Source: Phycisphaerae bacterium
GTDB lineage: Bacteria; Planctomycetota; Phycisphaerae; Phycisphaerales; UBA1924
Length of the DNA stretch: 64,000 nt
Direction: 5' to 3'
Assembly (NCBI GenBank): GCA_016793805.1
Contig: JAEUIZ010000029.1
Span: 124,001-188,000 of the forward strand
The notes beneath the pieces were generated by a model. It searched no databases and had not been told where the DNA came from. It saw only the letters and a program-made list of their open reading frames with translations. The number at the start of each line of letters is the position of its first letter. Within the stretch, counting starts at the first letter, position 1. Both the position numbers and the translations under genes were made by a program. Positions 47,888 to 56,635 of the stretch are shown in pieces.

Positions 47888-50068
47888 ATGGCCCAAGTCA
47901 CCCCAGAACCCGCCCGCGACGTCAAACTCCTCGTCCACAAGAACGGGAAGCTCGAGATCCAGGACGCCAAGGCCACGGGCTTCGCCGGCATCCACATCGA
48001 CCCGGACATCGACATCGACAACGTCGCCGGACGCCAGTACGGCTGGGACATCCAGCGCGCCAAGGAAGGCCCGCCCAAGGGCGTCGATGGCTCCGCCTCC
48101 GAGCCCCGCGTCGCCCAGTTCCGCAACGACCTCTTCACCAACCCCTGGCGCGACGCCGAGGAGCCCGAGGTCCCTGTCTGCACCAACGACCCCAACCGCC
48201 ACGGCCACTACAACACCCTTGCCCCGCCCCCGCGCGACCTTGTCAAACTCGACGTCGGCTTCTGGGGCTATTACTACCGCGACCGCCAGACCATCCAGCG
48301 CGACTTCGGGCTCGTCGAGGGCCACATGGCCATGCTCTGCTCCTTCGACCCCGCCGGGCCCAGCGAGAGCGCCGACACCGCCGACTTCCTCACCGACACC
48401 GGCCGGCTCAAGGCCAAGCGCCTCTACGACATCCTCGCCGAGCGTGGCCTCACCTTCCACGTCAACCGCTACGCCGTGGCCCGATGGTCCTCCGCGTCCG
48501 CCGGCCTGGGCCGCGGGCTCACCGCCTTCTTCTCCGACCTCCACCTCCCCGAGCGCTGGGGCCCCATCCCCCACGAGCGCGACCGATACCAGGACCCCGA
48601 GGGCGACCGCGACAAGGCCGAGGACATCCGCGCCGACCTCCGCAACGACCTCACCAAGTGCCAGATGGCCAACGGCCTGCTCCTGGGCAACCTCATGTCC
48701 TCCGACTACCGCGACAAGATCCAGGCCCACATCGCCGCCATCGAGGCCGGCGGCAGCCCCGTCTGGAACCACGACACCGGCGTCCTCTTCTTCAAGTCCA
48801 TCCACCCCTTCACCGCCACCCAGTTCATCGCCGAGAAGGACCTCGCCGACCGCATCACCGCCATCGACTCCAACTGGTTCTACCCCCGCGGCATCTATCC
48901 CTCCACCAGCGATCCCGTCCCCGCCATCGACCTCCTCAACCTCCTCGGCGCCCTCCACACCCTCCAGAACGAGGTCGGCCCGGGCGAGCACGGCGTCTCC
49001 GTCTGCCAGGTCGGCGACCTCTACGAGATGTGGATGAACCGTGAGTTCCTCTACACCAACTTCCCCGTCCTCATCGAGGCCGCCATCTCCGAGTTCATGC
49101 TCACCATGGTCCGCACACCCTCGCGCGACCACTTCCAGCAGCGCTTCGACCGCGTCTTTGTCACCGACCTCCAGCGTCAACTCCGCGCCAAGCGAACCTA
49201 CGTCTTCCATCGCTGGGACATCGACGAGGTCCAGATGTTCCACGAGGCCGCCCACCGCTTCAACCACGAACGACTCCATGGCGTCGTCGGGCCCGAACGA
49301 TGCTCCCGTCTCGCCACCTTCCTCCGCCAGCGCGTCGAGGGCGTCTGGAACTTCACCCTTCCCGAGCCCCTCGATCCCACCACGCTCCCCGCCAACCTTC
49401 AGGAGAAGGTCCGTGCCATCCCCGGCATGTGGGGCAGTTTCCGCTCTCTCAACATCCTCAAGTCCTACCACCCCGAACTCTTCGACTCCCAATACATCTG
49501 CGGCGGCGCCGCCAATCCCTGGCTCAACTCCGAGGGCCGACGCGAACTCTTCTGGAACAAAATGATCATCGACACCTTCGAGAAACTCGGCGTCGTCCGC
49601 CTCTGGGGCAACCACGACGGCTACCGCGGCGATCCCATCCTCTCCGCCGACCTCACCGGACCCCACGCCATCGCTAAGGCCGACGGCTGGTGGTCCAGGC
49701 CGGGCCTCTGGGCCGAGCACAGCCACCGCTGGGACGAGTTCAACCGCGACGGCATGGCCCCGGGCGCCGGCATCACCAACCTCGTCTACTACCACCCCGC
49801 CGCCATGCTCGGCGCCGAGGCCTGCATCGGGAAGTTCCGAACCTCCCAGGAGTTCACCGCCTTCCAGCCGGGCGCCCTCCTCTGGTTCCTCCTCGTCAAC
49901 AACGAACGCCTCACCGTCACCCAGGGCGTCCAGCAGTCCACCGTCCCGCTCCGCGACTTCCTCTCAAACGGCGACCGCCCCATCCATCCCTTCGCCATCT
50001 ACGTCTCCGGCCACACCCACGGGCCCGACCTCGTCCGAATGGCACTCAAACTCCCCGGTGATCCATGA
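47888..50068 (+). CDS. Metallophosphoesterase, candidate T6SS effector enzyme
   Basis: 726 residues from the ATG at 47888, 8 bases after the LysM stop. All five motifs of the calcineurin-like fold are in place: D217-x-H219 (FFSDLHLPERW), G376-D377 (QVGDLYEMW), G574-N-H576-D577 (LWGNHDGYRGD), a His in the AEHSHRWDE stretch and G708-H709-T710-H711. A 200-residue N-terminal part precedes the catalytic domain and an insert of about 150 residues separates the first two motifs. The family hydrolyses phosphodiesters or phosphomonoesters using two metal ions. In this place, after an adaptor and a LysM protein, it may be a toxin acting on nucleotides, nucleic acids or lipid precursors; this is inference. 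Confidence 0.78.
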   Translation: MAQVTPEPARDVKLLVHKNGKLEIQDAKATGFAGIHIDPDIDIDNVAGRQYGWDIQRAKEGPPKGVDGSASEPRVAQFRNDLFTNPWRDAEEPEVPVCTNDPNRHGHYNTLAPPPRDLVKLDVGFWGYYYRDRQTIQRDFGLVEGHMAMLCSFDPAGPSESADTADFLTDTGRLKAKRLYDILAERGLTFHVNRYAVARWSSASAGLGRGLTAFFSDLHLPERWGPIPHERDRYQDPEGDRDKAEDIRADLRNDLTKCQMANGLLLGNLMSSDYRDKIQAHIAAIEAGGSPVWNHDTGVLFFKSIHPFTATQFIAEKDLADRITAIDSNWFYPRGIYPSTSDPVPAIDLLNLLGALHTLQNEVGPGEHGVSVCQVGDLYEMWMNREFLYTNFPVLIEAAISEFMLTMVRTPSRDHFQQRFDRVFVTDLQRQLRAKRTYVFHRWDIDEVQMFHEAAHRFNHERLHGVVGPERCSRLATFLRQRVEGVWNFTLPEPLDPTTLPANLQEKVRAIPGMWGSFRSLNILKSYHPELFDSQYICGGAANPWLNSEGRRELFWNKMIIDTFEKLGVVRLWGNHDGYRGDPILSADLTGPHAIAKADGWWSRPGLWAEHSHRWDEFNRDGMAPGAGITNLVYYHPAAMLGAEACIGKFRTSQEFTAFQPGALLWFLLVNNERLTVTQGVQQSTVPLRDFLSNGDRPIHPFAIYVSGHTHGPDLVRMALKLPGDP

Positions 50069-50904
50069 CCGACCGCCCCGTCTACCTCATCCGACAGACG
50101 CTCGACCAGACCCACCAGGAGGAGATCGCCTCCCAGCCCCTCCGAGACGCCGGCACGCGCGAAGCCCTCCTCCTCATCGAGTCCACCCAGGACGCCACCC
50201 GCTGGCGACGCACGTTCTGCGAGTACGAACTCCCCCCGGGTCAACTCGACCAGATCCGCGGCACGCCCACCATCCCCCGCGCCGCACTCGCCGCCGAGCA
50301 CAAGGCCCTCGCCAAGGCCCGCCCCATCCCCGCCGGCTTCCCCTTCCCCTGCATCGTCGATGCCTCGCCCGCCAACGACGACCCGCACCTCTCCGCCGGC
50401 ATCGGCAACATCGGCCACCAGCCCATCCCCTTCCACTTCCTCCACGCTCCGACCATCCTCCCCATCGCCAGGCCCGCCGACGCCAAGCCCGACGCCACCG
50501 GCTTTGCCTATCGCGCCGCCATGTCTCTGGGCGTCGTCGCCGCGGGATTCCCCCTCGCCTATCGCGTGGCCGAGTCCGCCCCGAACCCCGCTCACCGCCT
50601 CGCCGCCATCACCCTCGACGAGGCCCCTCGCTCCACGCCCGTCGGCGACGCCACGCTCACCCTCTCGCCCTCGGGTTCGCTCAAGGTCATGTGGAGCACC
50701 GATCCCCTGCTCCCCATCTCGGGCCGCGGCGTCATCACCCTCTCGGTCCGCGTCACCGCCTCCTACAAGGGCCGACCCGTCGATGTCGTAGCCCTGAAGA
50801 GCCGAAATGCCTTCGAGTTCTTCCGCGTCCCCGCTTCCTTTGACGACACCCGCCTCATGCTCGGCGCCTGGACCGCTGAAGTCCCGCTCCCGCCGCTGCC
50901 TTGA
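50065..50904 (+). CDS. Unrecognised protein coupled to the metallophosphoesterase
   Basis: 279 residues; its ATG overlaps the preceding stop (ATGA), so the two are translationally coupled. I do not recognise a family. The chain has no signal peptide and no clear membrane segment; one hydrophobic stretch (AAMSLGVVAAGFPLAYRVA) near residue 155 is too short and interrupted to be sure. Possible roles are an immunity protein for the adjacent enzyme or a chaperone. It is the last gene of the T6SS region. Confidence 0.65.
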   Translation: MTDRPVYLIRQTLDQTHQEEIASQPLRDAGTREALLLIESTQDATRWRRTFCEYELPPGQLDQIRGTPTIPRAALAAEHKALAKARPIPAGFPFPCIVDASPANDDPHLSAGIGNIGHQPIPFHFLHAPTILPIARPADAKPDATGFAYRAAMSLGVVAAGFPLAYRVAESAPNPAHRLAAITLDEAPRSTPVGDATLTLSPSGSLKVMWSTDPLLPISGRGVITLSVRVTASYKGRPVDVVALKSRNAFEFFRVPASFDDTRLMLGAWTAEVPLPPLP

Positions 50905-50959
50905 GTCCCGACACCCGTGACGTGGCCCGAGCCGGCGCGAGAACCACATGCCGAACCGC

Positions 50960-52393
50960 CTAGACCACCACCGCCGAGCCCCGCTCGATCGTCGGCAGCG
51001 CCCGCCCGCGGAGGTCTTCCGCCTCCAACGCCGACAGCGGGCTCACCTCCAGCGTGCACTCGGGCGCCCCGTCCGCGCCCCTCGGCACGCGCACCCCCAC
51101 CCGCTCCAGCCACCGTGCCGCCCGCTCCGTCTGGATCTGCCGACTGCTCTCGACGCTGTCCACCCCCGTCGCGTTCTTGATCGGCGCGAACTCCTCGATC
51201 CGGTCCGTCTCCAGAACGATCGACTTGCGCGCCAGCGCCAGCGCGTCGAACACGAACCGCTCGAGTTTCACCGCGTTCGCCTTGCTCGGCATCACCGTCT
51301 CGCCCGTCCGCACGTCCACAAACGCCACCTTCTTCTCCGCCCGGTGGTACGGCAGGTCGAAACTCGTGTCCGTGTTCAGCCGCGCCACGAACTCCACCGC
51401 GATCGCGTGCACCGCGATCGACCCCGCGTTGAACCGCAGCGACCCGTCCGGGTTCGTCTGCTTCGCCAGGTCGCCCGGGATCTTGCTCAGGTCCGAGTAC
51501 TCGATCACCCGCGTCTTGCCGCCGACCGAGCAGAACACGCCCACCGCCTCGTCCCAGCGCGCCTTGGGCACCATCTTGCTCGACATCTCCGCAGAGGAAT
51601 CCGGCGCCGCCGCGTGCAGACCCAGGAACACCGGGTCCACGACGCGCACCAGCGGGTTGTCCACCTGGAAGTAACTGATGTGCGCCACCCCGCGCCGCTT
51701 CATGTCGTCAATCGCCCCGCTCGCAAAGAGCGCCTTGAGCGCGCCCCCGTGCCCGTCGGGGTTCGTCGCCACCTCGTCCCGAGCCGCCAGCAGCAGTTTC
51801 CCTGACTCCATGTCGAACGACGGGAGCGTCCCCTGCGGGAAGAACATCACGTCCTGCCGGGGCAGCCCGAAAAACCCCTGCTTCTCGAAGAACTCGATCG
51901 TCGCCTCGTGGTTCAGCGGGCTCGTCATGATGTACCACGGGATGGCCTTCCCATACCGCCGCGACGCCGCCACCAGCCCGTCCGCGAAGATTCCAAACAG
52001 CGGTCGGCCCGACACCGCCCCGCCCGGATAGCAACCCTTCGGCCCCTCGTACCCCAGCCGGCTCCCCTGCCCGCCCGCCACCGTGAATGCCGCCACCTTG
52101 CCCGCGCGCAGCAGCCGCTCCCCCTCCGCCCGGTACGCCGCCCGGTCCCAGGGACGAGCCGACGTCGGCTCCTTCGGGTAGTACGGCGAGGGCTCCACCT
52201 TCTCGCCCACCTCCTCCACGGGCTTCCGCTTCACATACCCCTCGACCAGCGACGGAATCCGCTCGAGGTCCAGGGACTCGAGTTGGCGCACAAGCCTCGC
52301 CTGCCCAGCCGGGTCCAACTGGTCGTAGAACGACAAGACGTGCAACTGGTCCAGCGCGGCCAACCTGTGTCGTAGTTCTGTCGGAACCGGCAT
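50960..52393 (-). CDS. UDP-sugar pyrophosphorylase family protein (UAP1-like)
   Basis: 477 residues on the minus strand. The ATG at 52393 is preceded by GGAGG 6 bases before. The nucleotide-binding motif GGQGSRLG with following GPKGCYP (residues about 105-118) marks the eukaryotic-type UDPGP family. The chain carries SPLNHEATIEFFEKQGFFGL, the D-N-P substrate motif (FQVDNPLVRVVDP) and SSKMVPKA. It likely makes UDP-N-acetylglucosamine or UDP-glucose from UTP. Length agrees with UAP1. It converges with the T6SS cassette and diverges from rpe. Confidence 0.85.
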   Translation of the reverse strand: MPVPTELRHRLAALDQLHVLSFYDQLDPAGQARLVRQLESLDLERIPSLVEGYVKRKPVEEVGEKVEPSPYYPKEPTSARPWDRAAYRAEGERLLRAGKVAAFTVAGGQGSRLGYEGPKGCYPGGAVSGRPLFGIFADGLVAASRRYGKAIPWYIMTSPLNHEATIEFFEKQGFFGLPRQDVMFFPQGTLPSFDMESGKLLLAARDEVATNPDGHGGALKALFASGAIDDMKRRGVAHISYFQVDNPLVRVVDPVFLGLHAAAPDSSAEMSSKMVPKARWDEAVGVFCSVGGKTRVIEYSDLSKIPGDLAKQTNPDGSLRFNAGSIAVHAIAVEFVARLNTDTSFDLPYHRAEKKVAFVDVRTGETVMPSKANAVKLERFVFDALALARKSIVLETDRIEEFAPIKNATGVDSVESSRQIQTERAARWLERVGVRVPRGADGAPECTLEVSPLSALEAEDLRGRALPTIERGSAVVV

Positions 52394-52510
52394 CGCATCC
52401 TCCACGTCCAGCAGATCCCCACCGTCCTCACCCCTCACCCCCCGTCGCGGCGGGAGGGATCGGGAAGGGGTCCATGGTACGAGCCACCAGCGCCCAACGT
52501 GCGTCCGGGG

Positions 52511-52516
52511 TAGACT
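52511..52516 (+). promoter_or_regulatory. -10-like hexamer directly upstream of rpe
   Basis: TAGACT ends 6 bases before the rpe ATG. If used, transcription would begin at or next to the start codon and give a leaderless message. No convincing -35 and no ribosome site is close. Candidate only. Confidence 0.25.
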
Positions 52517-52522
52517 CGCGCC

Positions 52523-53209
52523 ATGGGCAACCTGTTCACCTCTCCGCCCCGGCTTCCGCTGGTCGCCCCGTCCATCCTCTCTGCCGACTTTGCCGATCTT
52601 GCCGCGGATTGCCGCGGCGTGCTCGACGCTGGCGCCGACCTCCTCCACGTCGACATCATGGACGGGCACTTCGTTCCCAACCTGACGATGGGCCCGGCCC
52701 TGTGCGCCAGCCTCCGCCGGGCGCTCCCGGACGCCTTTCTGGACGTGCACCTCATGGTCGAGCACCCGGCGAAGTTCGTGGACGCCTTTGTGCGCGCCGG
52801 GGCGAACCACGTCACTTTTCATATCGAGGTCACGGGCGAGGCCGCTGCCGCGGATCTTGCGCGGACGATTCGGCGCACAGGAGCGACCGTCGGCCTGGCG
52901 ATCAGCCCGGACACCCCTGCCTCGGCTGTGCTGGGCGTGCTCCCTGAGTTCGATCTGATCCTGGTCATGTCCGTGCGTCCCGGCTTCAGCGGGCAGCGAT
53001 TCATGCCGGAGGTGCTCCCCAAGGTGAGGGAGATCAGTGAACGCCTCCGTCCAAGCCAGCGGTTGGAGATGGACGGCGGGATTGGCGTCGAAACCGCCTC
53101 GATCGTGCGCGAACACGGGTGCGACGTGCTCGTGGCAGCGACCGCAGTTTTCGGAGTCGATGTCGCGGGTCGTCCGGCGGTTATCGGAGCATTGGCGGGT
53201 CGATTGTGA
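52523..53209 (+). CDS. rpe: Ribulose-phosphate 3-epimerase
   Basis: 228 residues, the normal length. APSILSADF near the start, HVDIMDGHFVPN (metal His and catalytic Asp), DVHLMVEHP, MSVRPGFSGQRFMPE and DGGIGVETA are diagnostic. The TIM barrel enzyme interconverts ribulose-5-phosphate and xylulose-5-phosphate in the pentose phosphate pathway. The 10-residue N-terminal extension before APSIL is short and plausible. Confidence 0.97.
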   Translation: MGNLFTSPPRLPLVAPSILSADFADLAADCRGVLDAGADLLHVDIMDGHFVPNLTMGPALCASLRRALPDAFLDVHLMVEHPAKFVDAFVRAGANHVTFHIEVTGEAAAADLARTIRRTGATVGLAISPDTPASAVLGVLPEFDLILVMSVRPGFSGQRFMPEVLPKVREISERLRPSQRLEMDGGIGVETASIVREHGCDVLVAATAVFGVDVAGRPAVIGALAGRL

Positions 53210-53273
53210 GGCAGATCGGGCCGCGTATCCATATATATTCCGAACATGGGGCGAGTATTGCGCTGTGGTGGGG

Positions 53274-53303
53274 AAGACAGGCGAGTCGGCCCGATGCTAG
53301 ACT
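53274..53303 (+). promoter_or_regulatory. Extended -10 promoter candidate before the phosphatase-like gene
   Basis: TGC-TAGACT (53295-53303) is an extended -10; AAGACA (53274-53279) lies 18 bases before the hexamer. It stands 56 bases before the start at 53359, in the only non-coding stretch between rpe and the next gene. An AT-rich block (CCATATATATTCC) lies just upstream at about 53229-53241. Confidence 0.4.
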
Positions 53304-53358
53304 AGTCAGATCGCAACGGACGGCCTAGAAGCCCTGGGAGTCGGGGCGGGCCGGACCG

Positions 53359-54006
53359 ATGAGGCGGGGTTGGACCCTGCAAGCCGAGATGGCGAAGGCC
53401 CAGCAAGTCCGTGTGTTGCTGATGCGCACCGGAGAATCGACGTGGGAGGCCCAGGGGAGGATGGGGGGCCTGGCAGACGTTCCATTGTCTCCGGCGGGGC
53501 GCGAACAGGTGCTCGGGGCGATCGAGTCGCTGGGCGAGGTTCGGCTGTCGGCGGTGGTGAGCGGGCCGGATGAGTGCTCCGCGGCGTCGGCGGGCCTGCT
53601 GGCGAAGGCCACAGGAGCGACGGCCCGTCGCGTTGAGGACTTGGCCGAGGTGGACATGGGGCTCTGGGAGGGACTGATGGAGCGAGACCTCGCGGCCCGA
53701 TGCCCGTCGGCGTACCGGCAGTGGTCCGAGTGCCCGGCGAGCGTGTGCGCGCCCAGCGGTGAGGTTCCGGCACACGCGGCGGAGCGTCTGATGGACGCGC
53801 TCGCGAGGGTCTTCGAGCGGGCGCGCGGAGACCAGGGCGCGGTGGCCGTGGTGCTTCGACCGATGGCCTTCTCTCTCGTGTCGGCGGCGCTGCGGGGAGA
53901 GTCCTCCCGGGAGTGCGGGGCGATCTGCCGATGCGGAGGGCAGGTCGAGTGGCACACGGTGGGGGTGGAAGACGTTCGGCGTGGGCTGGTCCGAGCCACG
54001 GGATAA
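53359..54006 (+). CDS. Histidine phosphatase superfamily protein lacking both catalytic histidines
   Basis: 215 residues. The fold is recognisable: VRVLLMRTGESTW replaces the R-H-G-E motif of phosphoglycerate mutase-like phosphatases, so the catalytic His is Thr (R23-T24-G25-E26). The acid pair region EVDMGLWEGL is conserved. The second histidine site (normally V-x-H-G) reads VVLRPMAF (R167-P168). The chain is therefore likely inactive as a phosphatase. It may act as a binding protein. A start at 53389 (MAKAQQ) is equally possible. Confidence 0.75.
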   Translation: MRRGWTLQAEMAKAQQVRVLLMRTGESTWEAQGRMGGLADVPLSPAGREQVLGAIESLGEVRLSAVVSGPDECSAASAGLLAKATGATARRVEDLAEVDMGLWEGLMERDLAARCPSAYRQWSECPASVCAPSGEVPAHAAERLMDALARVFERARGDQGAVAVVLRPMAFSLVSAALRGESSRECGAICRCGGQVEWHTVGVEDVRRGLVRATG

Positions 54007-54072
54007 GTGGCGTCGGCAGGAAACAGAAGCCCCGGGACGTGTGGGGCAGGGACGCATTGGGACACACGAGCC

Positions 54073-54918
54073 ATGACACAAGCGGCCTCGACAAGGAGTT
54101 GGACGGAACTGCGGCCCGCACGAAAGTCGGCGATCCCGGAGGGATTGTGGCTGCGGTGCCCCAGTTGCGGGCAGATGATCTATCGCAAGCAGATGGAGGC
54201 CAATCTCCACGTCTGCCCGGAGTGCTCGCACCACTTCCGCATCGGGGCCGTGGAGCGAGTCAAGCAACTCGCGGACACCGGCTCCTTCCAGCCCATGTTC
54301 AGCAACCTGCGTCCGACCGATCCGCTTCGGTTCAAGGATCTCAAGGCGTACGCGGAGCGGCTGACGGCGGAGCAGATTCGGACGGGCCAGAACGACGCGG
54401 TCCTCGCCGGGACGTGCTTCATCAAGGGCCGCCCGGCGATGCTGACGTGCCTGGACCTCACGTTCATGATGGGCTCGATGGGGAGCGTGGTGGGCGAGAC
54501 GATCACGAGATCGATCGAGTCCGCGACGGAGCAGGGCCTGCCGCTGGTGATCGTGAGTTGCTCCGGCGGCGCGCGGATGCAGGAGTCGGGGCTGTCGCTG
54601 ATGCAGATGGCCAAGACGTCGGCGGCGCTGGCGCGGCTGGACGACGCGGGCGGGCTCTTCATCTCGGTGCTGACGGATCCGACCACGGGCGGGGTGACGG
54701 CGTCGTTCGCGATGCTGGGGGACGTGATCTTTGCCGAGCCCAAGGCGCTGATCGGATTTGCGGGGCCCCGGGTGATCCAGCAGACGATCCGCCAGGAGTT
54801 GCCCGAGGGCTTCCAGCGGTCGGAGTTCCTGCTGCAATCGGGGTTGGTGGATCGGGTCGTGGCGCGGCAGGACCTGCGGAGCGAGTTGGCGCGGGTGATC
54901 GATTATGCCGGGAAGTGA
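54073..54918 (+). CDS. accD: Acetyl-CoA carboxylase carboxyltransferase subunit beta
   Basis: 281 residues from the ATG at 54073; the frame is open from a GTG at 54007. The zinc ribbon C29-x2-C32...C48-x2-C51 is complete, with IPEGLWLRCPSC and the usual NLHVCPECSHHFRI. The carboxyltransferase core has SCSGGARMQESG and PTTGGVTASFA. With AccA it transfers the carboxyl group from biotin to acetyl-CoA, the first step of fatty acid synthesis. Its last 14 bases overlap the lnt start. Confidence 0.96.
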   Translation: MTQAASTRSWTELRPARKSAIPEGLWLRCPSCGQMIYRKQMEANLHVCPECSHHFRIGAVERVKQLADTGSFQPMFSNLRPTDPLRFKDLKAYAERLTAEQIRTGQNDAVLAGTCFIKGRPAMLTCLDLTFMMGSMGSVVGETITRSIESATEQGLPLVIVSCSGGARMQESGLSLMQMAKTSAALARLDDAGGLFISVLTDPTTGGVTASFAMLGDVIFAEPKALIGFAGPRVIQQTIRQELPEGFQRSEFLLQSGLVDRVVARQDLRSELARVIDYAGK

Positions 54919-56635
54919 GCCCGCGCGGGCTCGCGTTCCGGGTCGAGGCCTGGCGATCGCGCTGGGGCTGGCGCACGGCATCCTGATGGCGCTGGCGTTC
55001 CCGCCCTTTGGGCTTTGGGGGATGGTGTTTGTCGCGCCCCTGCCGCTCGCGGTGGCGGGGGTGATGGGGCACCAATGGGGCTGGTTCGAGCGCGGCCGAG
55101 GGCGGTGTGGGCGGTGGCGAGGGGCGGGGACGCTCGGGCTGGTGTCGCTGGGCGTGCTGCCGCTGTGGGCGTACGAGTGCCAATGGGTGCTGGAAATCTC
55201 GACGGCGGGCTACTGGCCGATGGTGGCCGTGCTCGCGTCGTTTGCGGGGGCGTTCGTGTGGGTGGTGTCGGAGGCGGCGCGGCGGACGGGCGTGCCGCTG
55301 GCGCTGTCGCTGCCGATGGCGTGGACGGCGATCGAGGTGTTCCGCGGCGAGGTGGCGTGCACGGGATTCGCGTGGATGCTGCTGGGGCATCCGCTGATCG
55401 ACGCGCCGGTGCTCTTCAAGTCGGCGGGGGCGCTAGGGACGTACTTCGTGTCGTTCGTGGCGGCGACGCCGATGGGGCTGGTGCTGGGGCTGGTGCGGGC
55501 GAGGCGGGTGAGGGGCGGGATGGTGCGAGAGCGCGAGTGTGCGGCGGCAGCGATGGTGATGGTGGCGGCGATCGCGGCGGTGCGGAACGGGGCGTCAGCG
55601 ACGGGCGTTGCCGAGCCGCTGCGTGTTGCGGTGGTTCAGACGAACGTGCCGCAGAGCAATAAGTTGTCGTGGACGCCGAGCGATCGGCTGCGCGAGATGG
55701 CGACGGTGGAGCGCCTGACGCGGCAGGCAGCGGCGACGAGGCCGGCGTTGATCGTGTGGCCGGAGACGATGTTCCCCGGGACGACGCTGGAGCCAGAGGC
55801 GGTGGCGGTCGAGCGGGCGGAGCGGTTGGAGTACGAGGTGGACCGGTCGCTGGCGCCCGAGGGGTTCATCCCGACGACGGAGTTTCACGATCGGCTCATG
55901 GCGCTGCAGCGCGAGGTGGGCGTGCCGATCGTGGTGGGGGCGCTGGGCGTGCGAGGGTTGAGGTTCGAGGAGCGCGAGGGTCGGTTTGGCGCCTCATTCG
56001 ATGCCAAGCACAACAGCGTCTACGTGGTGGATGGCGGGGCGGTGGTGGGGCGGCGGTACGACAAACTGGAACTGACGCCGTTCGGCGAGATGATGCCGTA
56101 CGTGCGGATGTGGCCCTGGCTGCAGCGGCATGTCCTGGCGGTGGCGGCGGGCGGGATGCCGTTTGATCTCAGCGAGGGCGCGGGCCCGGTGGCGCTCGAG
56201 GTGCCGAGAGCCGGTGTGCGGCTGGCGACGCCGATCTGCTTTGAGGTGACGCGGGCGAGGCTGTGCCGAAGGCTCGTGAGGGAGGCGCGGCGGGGCGACG
56301 GCGGCGTCGTCCTGGCGAACCTGACCAACGACGGGTGGTTCGGAGGGTTCGATCCGGCCCGTCAGCAGCACCTTCAGACGGCACGGTGGCGGTGCGTGGA
56401 ACTTGGCGTCCCCATGGTCCGCGCGGCGAACACGGGCCGGTCGGCGTTCGTCGATGCGTCGGGGCGAGTGCTCGGAGGTCTCGGTCCCGCGCGGGCGGAG
56501 GGAGTGTTGGCGGGGGAGTTGATGGGAGCCCGCGGCGAGACGATGTATAGTCGGATCGGCGACGTGTTCGGCTGGGCGTGCGTGGTCGGCGCGGGCGTGC
56601 TGGTCGTGGTCGGGCGACGGAAAGGGACGGCATGA
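54905..56635 (+). CDS. lnt: Apolipoprotein N-acyltransferase
   Basis: 576 residues. The N-terminal half has several membrane segments (LAIALGLAHGILMALAFPP, FGLWGMVFVAPLPLAVAGV and others). The nitrilase-type domain carries the triad E287 (VWPETMF), K387 (YDKLELTPFGE) and C445 (TPICFEV), followed by NLTNDGWFGGF. Lnt adds the third acyl chain to lipoproteins in the inner membrane, which fits the many lipoproteins of the window. It overlaps accD by 14 bases and the next gene by four (ATGA). Confidence 0.95.
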   Translation: MPGSEPARARVPGRGLAIALGLAHGILMALAFPPFGLWGMVFVAPLPLAVAGVMGHQWGWFERGRGRCGRWRGAGTLGLVSLGVLPLWAYECQWVLEISTAGYWPMVAVLASFAGAFVWVVSEAARRTGVPLALSLPMAWTAIEVFRGEVACTGFAWMLLGHPLIDAPVLFKSAGALGTYFVSFVAATPMGLVLGLVRARRVRGGMVRERECAAAAMVMVAAIAAVRNGASATGVAEPLRVAVVQTNVPQSNKLSWTPSDRLREMATVERLTRQAAATRPALIVWPETMFPGTTLEPEAVAVERAERLEYEVDRSLAPEGFIPTTEFHDRLMALQREVGVPIVVGALGVRGLRFEEREGRFGASFDAKHNSVYVVDGGAVVGRRYDKLELTPFGEMMPYVRMWPWLQRHVLAVAAGGMPFDLSEGAGPVALEVPRAGVRLATPICFEVTRARLCRRLVREARRGDGGVVLANLTNDGWFGGFDPARQQHLQTARWRCVELGVPMVRAANTGRSAFVDASGRVLGGLGPARAEGVLAGELMGARGETMYSRIGDVFGWACVVGAGVLVVVGRRKGTA

